A stretch of DNA of 15,406 bases from the NCBI GenBank assembly GCA_964550345.1, contig CAZJYZ010000065.1, forward strand, positions 1 through 15,406. The letters run 5' to 3'. A program made the translations under genes and the position numbers. Under the pieces are notes generated by a model. The model saw only the letters and a list, made by a program, of their open reading frames with translations, ran no database searches and was not told where the DNA came from. Shown piece by piece: positions 1 to 6,012 of the stretch. The DNA is from JAAEUB01 sp964550345. GTDB taxonomy: Bacteria; Pseudomonadota; Alphaproteobacteria; Rhodobacterales; Rhodobacteraceae. Within the stretch, counting starts at the first letter, position 1. The number at the start of each line of letters is the position of its first letter.

Positions 1-58
1 ACCGGAATACCGGAATACCGGAATACCGGAATACCGGAATACCGGAATACCGGAATAC
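1..58. repeat. 8-bp tandem repeat (ACCGGAAT), 7 perfect copies
   Basis: Seven identical copies of ACCGGAAT run from position 1 to 56, followed by a partial AC. The array begins at the window edge, so the true copy number is unknown and may be larger. It ends 25 bp before the ATG of the M20 hydrolase and 12 bp before its ribosome binding site, so it lies in the promoter/leader region. Each unit contains CCGG and a weak -10-like AATACC; the last junction gives AATACT at 54-59. An 8-bp unit is not a multiple of three and no reading frame is implied. Perfect identity suggests recent expansion or active slippage. An assembly artefact in a low-complexity tract is also possible. Confidence 0.95.
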
Positions 59-83
59 TTAAAAACTCACGGGAGAATAAAAA

Positions 84-1250
84 ATGCCGATCAAAAACCG
101 CCTTGCTGAACTGCACGCCGAAATCACCGAATGGCGTCGCGACATCCATGCGCATCCGGAGCTCTTGTATGACACGCCGCGCACCTCTGCTTTGGTCGAG
201 GAAAAGCTCAAGGAATTTGGCTGTGACGAGGTTGTTGGTGGCATCGGACGCACGGGCGTGGTCGCTGTGATAAAAGGCAAAAGCAACAATTCGGGCAAGA
301 CGATCGGCCTGCGTGCCGACATTGACGCCTTGCCAATTCATGAAGCGACGGGGCTTGATTATGCATCTGAAACCAAGGGGTTGATGCATGCCTGTGGCCA
401 TGATGGGCACACCGCAATGCTGCTTGGCGCGGCGAAATACCTGGCGGAAACCCGCAATTTTGACGGCACTGCGGTGATCATCTTCCAACCGGCCGAAGAA
501 GGCGGAGCGGGCGGCAAGGCGATGGTTGATGATGGCATGATGGAGCGGTTCGACATTCAGGAAGTTTACGGCATGCACAACATGCCCGGCCTGCCGGTGG
601 GGCAGTTTGCCATCCGCTCGGGCGCCTTTTTTGCCGCTACGGATGAATTTGAAATCCATGTGGAAGGCCTGGGCGGCCATGCGGCAAAACCCCATGCCAC
701 GATCGACACGACGCTGGTCGCCAGCCATATCGTTATTGCCTTGCAAAGCATCGCCAGCCGCAATGTTGACCCGCTCCATTCGGTCGTGGTCTCGACCTGT
801 ACCTTCCGCACCGAAAGCGAAGCACATAACGTCATTCCGCAGCATGTGGTTTTACGCGGTACGGTGCGCAGCCATGACGACGAAGTGCGCGTACTTGCCG
901 AGAAGAACCTGAAATTGCTGGCAACTTCCACCGCAGAAGCCTTTGGCGCGACCGCGCGGGTTGAATTCAGGCGTGGCTATCCGGTCATGGTGAACTCGGA
1001 AGAGCAAACCGAGTTTGCCTCGGAAATCGCCGAGAAAGTTACCGGCAGACCGCCTGAAGAAGTGCCGCCGATTATGGGCGGCGAGGATTTTGCCTATATG
1101 CTCGAAGCCCGCCCGGGCGCTTATATTCTGGTGGGTAATGGCGACACGGCAATGGTGCATCACCCGGAATATAATTTTGATGACGAGGCGATCCCGGCCG
1201 GGTCTTCTTGGTGGGCGGAACTGGTCGAAACCCGTATGCCCGCCCCATAA
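84..1250 (+). CDS. M20 family metallo-amidohydrolase (hippurate hydrolase-like)
   Basis: A 388-residue cytoplasmic metallopeptidase-family hydrolase expected to cleave amide bonds of N-acyl amino acids or related small molecules using two metal ions. Visible metal-site motifs are MHACGHDGHT (Cys104, His106), QPAEEG (Glu138-Glu139, catalytic base plus ligand), His165 in GMHN, and the C-terminal HHPEYNF segment that supplies the last His ligand. The dimerisation (lid) domain lies at about 185-295 and includes the conserved GGHAAKPH and AHNVIP motifs. Length is normal for the HipO/AbgB/IAA-amino acid hydrolase group. The start is set by GGGAG at 71-75, 8 bases before the ATG. The gene is followed by its own terminator, so it is probably the last or only gene of its unit. 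Family membership is certain; the substrate (hippurate, N-acetyl amino acid or other) cannot be read from sequence. The upstream repeat array could influence its expression. Confidence 0.93.
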   Translation: MPIKNRLAELHAEITEWRRDIHAHPELLYDTPRTSALVEEKLKEFGCDEVVGGIGRTGVVAVIKGKSNNSGKTIGLRADIDALPIHEATGLDYASETKGLMHACGHDGHTAMLLGAAKYLAETRNFDGTAVIIFQPAEEGGAGGKAMVDDGMMERFDIQEVYGMHNMPGLPVGQFAIRSGAFFAATDEFEIHVEGLGGHAAKPHATIDTTLVASHIVIALQSIASRNVDPLHSVVVSTCTFRTESEAHNVIPQHVVLRGTVRSHDDEVRVLAEKNLKLLATSTAEAFGATARVEFRRGYPVMVNSEEQTEFASEIAEKVTGRPPEEVPPIMGGEDFAYMLEARPGAYILVGNGDTAMVHHPEYNFDDEAIPAGSSWWAELVETRMPAP

Positions 1251-1265
1251 GGGTGCTGATAAATT

Positions 1266-1290
1266 GTGTCGCTGCGCGACGCTTTTTTCT
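1266..1290 (+). terminator. Rho-independent terminator after the M20 hydrolase
   Basis: The stem GTGTCGC (1266-1272) pairs with GCGACGC (1276-1282) through seven pairs, including one G-U, around a 3-base TGC loop. It is followed directly by TTTTTTCTTT (1283-1292). It sits 15 bp after the hydrolase stop codon. This is a textbook intrinsic terminator and separates the hydrolase from the methyltransferase. Confidence 0.82.
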
Positions 1291-1352
1291 TTGATTGGCG
1301 TATGCCATAAGGGGTGCGTTTCTCATAACCAATTGTAAAAACAGGAAAACCC

Positions 1353-1952
1353 ATGTGGGAAGAACGATATAAAGGCACCGGGGAATACCTGTTCGGCAAG
1401 GCTCCGGCGCAGTTCCTGCTGGACAATCCCGGTTGGTTGAAGTCGGGGTCAGAGGTGCTGGTCGTGGCGGATGGCGAGGGCCGAAACTCGGTGCATATCG
1501 CCGGGTTTGGTGCCCATGTGCAGGCTTTTGACCTGTCCGAAACAGCCGTGGCGCGGGCACAGGAACTGGCGCGCGAGCGTGGGGTTGATCTGGACACAAA
1601 GCAATCAGATTGGGCTGGATGGGACTGGCAGGCAAAAACCTATGATCTTGTCGTAGCCATTTTTGTTCAATTTGTCGCTCAAAAGGAACGAATTGCACAA
1701 TTTGAAAATTTAAAACAATCGGTTAAGCCCGGCGGTGTCCTGATGCTGCATGGATACCGGCCCGAGCAGATTGAGCTTGGCACTGGCGGCCCGCCTTTTG
1801 TTGAAAACATGTATACCGAGGATATGTTGCACGAGTTTTTCGCCGGCTGGCAGATTGAGCGCCTCGCCTCCTATGAACGCGACGTGCAGGAGGGGCGTGG
1901 GCATTCGGGTAAATCGGCCCTGATTGACCTTATCGCGCACAAACCTGTGTGA
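1353..1952 (+). CDS. Class I SAM-dependent methyltransferase (TehB/TPMT-like)
   Basis: A 199-residue soluble protein with the Rossmann-type methyltransferase fold. SAM-binding motif I is VLVVADGEGRNS (about 35-46), Asp60 in AFDLS is the likely ribose-binding acid at the end of strand 2, DLVVAIF (98-104) is motif II and PGGVLMLHGY (126-135) is motif III. The N-terminal WEERYKGTGEYLFGKAPAQFL block is typical of the small TehB/thiopurine methyltransferase-like group, which is often annotated as tellurite resistance or generic methyltransferase. An AGGA ribosome binding site lies 6 bases before the ATG. The gene stands alone between a terminator and the convergent moaA. The acceptor substrate is unknown: small thiol, selenium/tellurium species and other metabolites are all possible. 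Confidence 0.88.
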   Translation: MWEERYKGTGEYLFGKAPAQFLLDNPGWLKSGSEVLVVADGEGRNSVHIAGFGAHVQAFDLSETAVARAQELARERGVDLDTKQSDWAGWDWQAKTYDLVVAIFVQFVAQKERIAQFENLKQSVKPGGVLMLHGYRPEQIELGTGGPPFVENMYTEDMLHEFFAGWQIERLASYERDVQEGRGHSGKSALIDLIAHKPV

Positions 1953-1989
1953 AACGGAAAGTCTAACTTTTCCTTCGGGCAAATGCGTG

Positions 1990-2044
1990 TTGTTTAAAAA
2001 AATACAGCCCGCTTGGTGGGCGAAAGTTGCCTGTATTTAAACAA
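1990..2044. terminator. Large stem-loop between convergent genes, likely bidirectional terminator
   Basis: The left arm TTGTTTAAA...ATACAG (1990-2007) is complementary to the right arm CTGTATTTAAACAA (2031-2044) except for about four extra A residues in the left arm. An inner hairpin, GCCCGC-TTG-GTGGGC (2007-2021, one G-T pair), sits inside. The AT-rich arms give T-rich tracts on one strand and A-rich on the other. It lies between the stop codons of the methyltransferase and moaA, where both transcripts must end. A smaller dyad, GGAAAGT-CTA-ACTTTTCC, is at 1956-1973, just after the methyltransferase stop. The terminator role is inferred from position and symmetry. Confidence 0.5.
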
Positions 2045-2079
2045 TTACCGGTTGGAAACAGGCATTCGCAAGGGGCTTT

Positions 2080-3090
2080 CTAGCCGCCGGTATGGCTCAT
2101 ATGCCGGGCAGTCCGACCGCTGGTTTTTTCGCGCGAATAGTCAAAGTCATGGCCCTTGGGCTTGAGGGCGATGGCCGCGCGGATGGCGTTTTCCAGATAT
2201 TCTGCATCACCGGGATGGGTGCGCAAGGGTGTTTTGAGGTCGGACTTTCCGTCTTGCCCGAGGCAGGTGTAAAGATCACCGGTACAGGTCATGCGGACCC
2301 GGTTGCAGCTTTCACAGAAATTATGGCTGAGGGGGGTAATGAAGCCAACTTTCTGACCGGTTTCTTCAAGACGCACATAGCGCGCCGGGCCGCCCGTACG
2401 TTCGGCCAGTGGCGTTAACGTGTAGGACTTGGCCAGCTCCTCGCGCAACTCGGTCAGTGCCCAGAATTTACCTATATGATCGTCCCCTTGCATATCGCCC
2501 ATGGGCATGACCTCGATAAAGGTCAGGTCAACGTCGCGTTCAGCGCAGAAATTGACCAGATCGAACAACTCGTCCTCGTTGAAATCCTTCAGTGCCACGG
2601 CGTTCAGCTTGACCCTCAGCCCGGCTTTCTGCGCGGCCTCGATTCCCTCCAGCACCTGCGCAAGACGGCCACGTCTGGTGATACGGGCAAATTTTTCTTC
2701 GTTGAGTGTATCGAGCGAAATATTCACCCGTTTCATGCCTGCCGCTGCCAGATCTCCGGCGAAGCGCGCCAATTGCGACCCATTGGTGGTCAGCGTCAAC
2801 TCATCCAGTGCGCCGCTGTCCAGATGGCGTGCCATGGCGTTGAAAAACCCGAGGATTCCACGACGCACTAGAGGTTCGCCGCCGGTTATGCGCAGCTTAC
2901 GCACGCCAAGGCCGATAAAGGCCGTGGCGACCTGATCCAGTTCCTCAAGCGTCAAAAGCTGCGCTTTGGGCAGGAACTTCATCGTCTCGGTCATGCAATA
3001 GGTGCAGCGAAAATCACACCGGTCGGTAACCGACAGGCGCAGATAGGTCACCGGGCGCAGATAAGGGTCGACAAGCGAAGACTGGGTCAT
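2080..3090 (-). CDS. moaA: GTP 3',8-cyclase MoaA (molybdenum cofactor biosynthesis)
   Basis: A radical-SAM enzyme that, with MoaC, converts GTP to cyclic pyranopterin monophosphate, the first step of molybdopterin synthesis. The 336-residue protein carries the SAM cluster motif CxxxCxxC at Cys25, Cys29 and Cys32, the SAM-contact GGEP at 70-73, and the second [4Fe-4S] cluster cysteines at 259, 262 and 276 (CESC...C). It ends in the C-terminal Gly-Gly (335-336) required for activity in characterised MoaA proteins. All key residues are present, so the gene looks functional. No other Moco gene is adjacent; moaA is transcribed alone, convergent with the methyltransferase and divergent from the lipoprotein gene. 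The start has no Shine-Dalgarno sequence, and a -10-like box lies only 8 bases before the ATG, suggesting a leaderless mRNA. Confidence 0.97.
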   Translation of the reverse strand: MTQSSLVDPYLRPVTYLRLSVTDRCDFRCTYCMTETMKFLPKAQLLTLEELDQVATAFIGLGVRKLRITGGEPLVRRGILGFFNAMARHLDSGALDELTLTTNGSQLARFAGDLAAAGMKRVNISLDTLNEEKFARITRRGRLAQVLEGIEAAQKAGLRVKLNAVALKDFNEDELFDLVNFCAERDVDLTFIEVMPMGDMQGDDHIGKFWALTELREELAKSYTLTPLAERTGGPARYVRLEETGQKVGFITPLSHNFCESCNRVRMTCTGDLYTCLGQDGKSDLKTPLRTHPGDAEYLENAIRAAIALKPKGHDFDYSREKTSGRTARHMSHTGG

Positions 3091-3098
3091 AGCGCGAC

Positions 3099-3125
3099 AT
3101 TATGCGCGGGGTTTCGCCGGGGCAA
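3099..3125 (-). promoter_or_regulatory. Putative moaA promoter giving a leaderless transcript
   Basis: Read on the minus strand, TTGCCC (3125-3120) and CATAAT (3104-3099) are separated by 15 bases. The CATAAT box matches the -10 consensus at 5 of 6 positions and ends 8 bases before the moaA ATG, so transcription would begin at or next to the start codon. The absence of any purine-rich ribosome binding site before the ATG is consistent with this. The spacer is shorter than ideal, so the -35 assignment is weak. Confidence 0.4.
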
Positions 3126-3173
3126 GGGGGAAATGCCGTTGAATGCTGCGGCACAATAGGCCAGTCTGCGCCC

Positions 3174-3662
3174 ATGAAATCCCTGTTTGTCATACCCGCC
3201 ATCTGCCTTGGTCTGAGTGCCTGCACATTGCTGCCATTCCAGCCGCCTGATGTGGCGCAAGAACCGGGCGAGGAACAGGTTCGGCCCAAGCCGCGCCCGC
3301 CCTCCTTTGCGCCATTACCCCCTGAGGATGCGGTTACAACCGAGGATTTTGACACGACCAGCAGCGCCGAGCGTGCGGCGGCGGCAGATGCCACAGCCGA
3401 TGCGCAAAGCGAAGAGGCGTTGGGAAATACCATTGCCACGCTGGGTTCGCCGACGCAGCCGGGTTTCTGGCTGGAAACGTCGCTGGTTGATATTCGTCGC
3501 GCAGGAAGAGTGGTGGCGGTAGCTAACGGGGAAAGTGTTTTGGTCGAATTATTACCAATCGAAGGTCCCGAAGGGACGGGCAGCCGCATCTCATTGGCGG
3601 CGCTCAGATTGCTGGGCGTGGGTCTGACGGGTTTGCATGAGTTGCAGGTCTATGGGCGCTGA
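3174..3662 (+). CDS. Small proline/acid-rich lipoprotein of unknown function
   Basis: A predicted 162-residue envelope lipoprotein. The start is placed at 3174 because it gives a proper type II signal peptide: Met-Lys-Ser, a hydrophobic stretch, then the lipobox LSAC with Cys17 as the lipidated residue. An in-frame ATG at 3102 would add 24 non-conforming residues and place the signal internally. Residues 20-75 form a low-complexity linker rich in Pro, Glu, Asp and Ala, as expected for a surface tether. Residues about 78-162 look like one small folded domain (GSPTQPGFWLETSLVDI through SLAALRLLG to LHELQVYGR). I do not recognise an assigned function for it. The gene shows no strong ribosome binding site. 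Its end overlaps the acyl-CoA synthetase start by 26 bases, so the two are probably co-transcribed and translationally coupled. Confidence 0.75.
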   Translation: MKSLFVIPAICLGLSACTLLPFQPPDVAQEPGEEQVRPKPRPPSFAPLPPEDAVTTEDFDTTSSAERAAAADATADAQSEEALGNTIATLGSPTQPGFWLETSLVDIRRAGRVVAVANGESVLVELLPIEGPEGTGSRISLAALRLLGVGLTGLHELQVYGR

Positions 3663-5286
3663 GGCGGACGGCATAAACGACCGGCGGCTGGTGGCGCTGC
3701 AGGGTTCGTGGCAGGAAATGCGCGATGGGTTCACCTGGCCGATTCCTGAATATTTCAACATTGCCGAGCGTTGTTGCGACAGCTGGGCAGAGGCCGATCC
3801 CGCACGGGTGGCGCTGACCCATGTGGCGGCGGATGGCGCGGCAAATGACTGGACCTATGGGCAGATCAGGGACGCTTCTGACCGGCTGGCAGCGTCCTTT
3901 GCGGCGCGCGGCGTCGGGCGCGGGGACCGCGTGGCTGTATTGCTGGGGCAGGGGCCCGAGGTGCTGGTCACCCATTTCGCCGGGCTGAAACTGGGCGCGA
4001 TCATATTGCCTTTGTTCACACTGTTTGGCCCTGACGCGCTGGGCTACCGGCTGGCGGATAGCGGTGCAAAGCTTGTGGTGACGGACCGGGATAATCTGGA
4101 TAAAGTACTGTCTTTACGTGAGAATCTACCTGATCTGGCCGAGATTTACGTGCTGGGAGGCCATGCAGAAACCCGCGACTTTTGGGCCGAAGTTGACGCC
4201 CGCCACACAGGCATAAAAGCGGTGCAAACCAAGGCCGATGACCCGGCCATGCTGATCTATACCTCCGGTACAACGGGTCCCCCCAAGGGTGTGCTGCATG
4301 CCCACCGTTTCCTCATGGGGCACCTGCCGTCGATCGAGCTGCACCATGAGGGTTTACCGCAGGCTGGAGACAAGGGCTGGACCCCGGCAGACTGGGCCTG
4401 GATTGGTGGCCTGATGAACCTGGCCATGCCGTGCCTTTACTACGGCGTGCCACTGGTCAGCCACCGGATGCGTAAATTTGATGCGACAGAGGCTTATGCC
4501 CTGATTGCTCGCCATAAGGTGCGCAATCTGTTCATGCCACCGACAGCGCTGAAATTGATGCGACACGCCCCGGTGCCCGAGGGGGTCAATCTGCGCAGCA
4601 TTGGCTCGGGCGGGGAAAGTCTCGGGGCCGAGCTTTTGGAATGGGCCCGCGATGCCCTTGGTGTTGATGTGAACGAACTTTATGGCCAGACGGAATGCAA
4701 TCTGGTGCTGTCTTCCTGTGCGTCGCGTATGGAAGTGCGTCCCGGCGCCATCGGGCTGCCTGTGCCCGGTCATGAGGTTACCGTGATTGATGCGGACGGG
4801 CAGGAATGCACAGCGGGCGAGGTTGGTGAAATTGCGGTGAAACGCCCGGATCCGGCGATGTTTCTGGAATATTGGAAACAGCCGGAAAAAACCGCCGACA
4901 AATTTTCAGGCGACTGGATGCGGACCGGCGACCTGGCGACGCGGGATGGGGACGGGTATTTCACCTTTGTTTCACGCGATGACGACGTGATAACCTCGTC
5001 CGGCTACCGGATTGGCCCTAGCGAGATCGAGCATTGTCTGGTGGAGCATCCGGATGTGGTCATGGCGGCGGTCATCGGTGTGCCCGACCCGGTGCGAACC
5101 GAGGCGGTGAAGGCGGTTCTGGTCCTGCGTGAAGGTGCCGCGCGTGACGGGCTTGAGAAGGTTCTGACCCAATTGGTGCGGGACCGGGTCAGCCCGCATG
5201 TGGCGCCGCGTATCGTAGAATTTGTTGACGCATTGCCGATGACGGCAACGGGTAAGATCAAACGCCGGGATTTACGGGGGGATTAA
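3637..5286 (+). CDS. AMP-forming acyl-CoA synthetase (ANL superfamily)
   Basis: A 549-residue adenylate-forming enzyme that activates a carboxylic acid with ATP and CoA through an acyl-AMP. Visible ANL core motifs, in order: phosphate-binding loop YTSGTTGPPKG (208-218), GSGGESL (323-329), ELYGQTECN (347-355), MRTGDLATRD (428-437), the hinge region SRDDDVITSSGYRIGPSEIE (446-465), and the C-terminal catalytic Lys540 in TATGKIKRRDL. All catalytic positions are intact. Overall sequence is closest in feel to the acetyl-CoA synthetase-like/medium-chain ACSM type, but chain-length preference cannot be read. The start overlaps the lipoprotein gene; a second ATG at 3652 (544 residues) is equally possible because neither has a strong ribosome binding site. 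It is not linked to the leucine operon 6 kb away, so any shared role there is speculation. Confidence 0.92.
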   Translation: MSCRSMGAEADGINDRRLVALQGSWQEMRDGFTWPIPEYFNIAERCCDSWAEADPARVALTHVAADGAANDWTYGQIRDASDRLAASFAARGVGRGDRVAVLLGQGPEVLVTHFAGLKLGAIILPLFTLFGPDALGYRLADSGAKLVVTDRDNLDKVLSLRENLPDLAEIYVLGGHAETRDFWAEVDARHTGIKAVQTKADDPAMLIYTSGTTGPPKGVLHAHRFLMGHLPSIELHHEGLPQAGDKGWTPADWAWIGGLMNLAMPCLYYGVPLVSHRMRKFDATEAYALIARHKVRNLFMPPTALKLMRHAPVPEGVNLRSIGSGGESLGAELLEWARDALGVDVNELYGQTECNLVLSSCASRMEVRPGAIGLPVPGHEVTVIDADGQECTAGEVGEIAVKRPDPAMFLEYWKQPEKTADKFSGDWMRTGDLATRDGDGYFTFVSRDDDVITSSGYRIGPSEIEHCLVEHPDVVMAAVIGVPDPVRTEAVKAVLVLREGAARDGLEKVLTQLVRDRVSPHVAPRIVEFVDALPMTATGKIKRRDLRGD

Positions 5287-5305
5287 AGTTTTTCAAAGGC
5301 TTTCG

Positions 5306-5343
5306 CTGGGACCTTCAAAAAATTTTTACTAAGGTCAGCCCAG
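5306..5343. terminator. Imperfect inverted repeat at convergent gene ends
   Basis: CTGGGACCTT (5306-5315) is complementary to AAGGT (5331-5335) plus CCCAG (5339-5343), with a 3-base CAG bulge. The loop contains an AAAAAATTTTT tract (5317-5327). It spans the 48-bp gap between the acyl-CoA synthetase stop and the stop of the repair gene, where two transcripts converge. It runs into the last codons of the repair gene. The stem is broken, so this is only a candidate. Confidence 0.3.
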
Positions 5344-6012
5344 ATATTTTGACGCTTCGCGCACCGCAAATGGCTTCATCCGCGCGCCATATTGATCAAG
5401 AAAAACCTGCACCCGCGCAGGATCACGTTTTGAGAGATCGCGCAGCCACCAGCCGATGGCCTTCTGGATGAACCATTCCGGGTCGTCGACATAGCCTGCC
5501 GCCCAACCCAAAACGCGCTCACGAATGGCCAGTTCCTCGGGCTTAGGGTGGCGCATGCGGGTCCAGGGCAACATGATTACCAGAGCCGCCCGGCGCGACC
5601 ACATGTGATCTGATCGGGTCCAACCCTCGACCTCATCCACACGGGACGGATCAGCCTCGATCCGTTTGCGTGCGGCCATGCAGGCATGATCGGCGATGGC
5701 CCAGCTGTCAAAGTCCGGCACCCAGCTTTTGAGAAGGTCCCAGGCAGCTTGGTCGGGGCGCATACGCGCCTGTGTCAGCAGCTTGGCGGCGGCAATGCGG
5801 GCCTCAAATATGTCCGTTTGCCACAGCTCATCCGCCAGCTTCACCCGTTCATCGACCGAAAGGGACCGCCGCCATTCTTGTGTCAGCGTGTTCATAGCGG
5901 GGTTGGGCACGCCCAACACTTCGCGGCTCTGCTTGTGATAGTTGGCAGCCCCTTCGGCACGCCCCTGCTCAATATGCTCTTTCAGAGCGTTAAGGGCCTC
6001 GTCCAGCGTCAT
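5335..6012 (-). CDS. AlkD-like DNA alkylation repair protein (HEAT-repeat glycosylase family)
   Basis: A 225-residue all-helical protein of the DNA alkylation repair (AlkC/AlkD) family. Characterised AlkD enzymes remove N3- and N7-alkylpurines without base flipping. The AlkD active-site pattern is present: Trp104 and Asp108 in FDSWAIADH, Arg140/Arg141 in MWSRRAALV, and Trp188/Trp189 in KAIGWWLRDLSKRDP. These match the spacing of the catalytic Trp, Asp, Arg and Trp of Bacillus AlkD. Length is normal. The ATG overlaps the glmS stop codon (ATGA), so it is translated from the glmS transcript by coupling. That makes it a constitutive passenger of the amino-sugar operon rather than an Ada-type induced gene, unless an internal promoter exists. 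Intact key residues argue for an active enzyme. Confidence 0.9.
   Translation of the reverse strand: MTLDEALNALKEHIEQGRAEGAANYHKQSREVLGVPNPAMNTLTQEWRRSLSVDERVKLADELWQTDIFEARIAAAKLLTQARMRPDQAAWDLLKSWVPDFDSWAIADHACMAARKRIEADPSRVDEVEGWTRSDHMWSRRAALVIMLPWTRMRHPKPEELAIRERVLGWAAGYVDDPEWFIQKAIGWWLRDLSKRDPARVQVFLDQYGARMKPFAVREASKYLG

Noticed and set aside
1160..1698. Minus-strand open frames across the gap between the M20 hydrolase and the methyltransferase
   Set aside because: They run antisense through two real genes and across a terminator, with no domain or ribosome binding site.
3102..3173. Upstream start for the lipoprotein
   Set aside because: It would bury the signal peptide and lipobox; the ATG at 3174 gives a standard lipoprotein N-terminus.
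3091..3173. Molybdenum-cofactor riboswitch before moaA
   Set aside because: The 83-base gap is too short and moaA seems to start transcription at its ATG.
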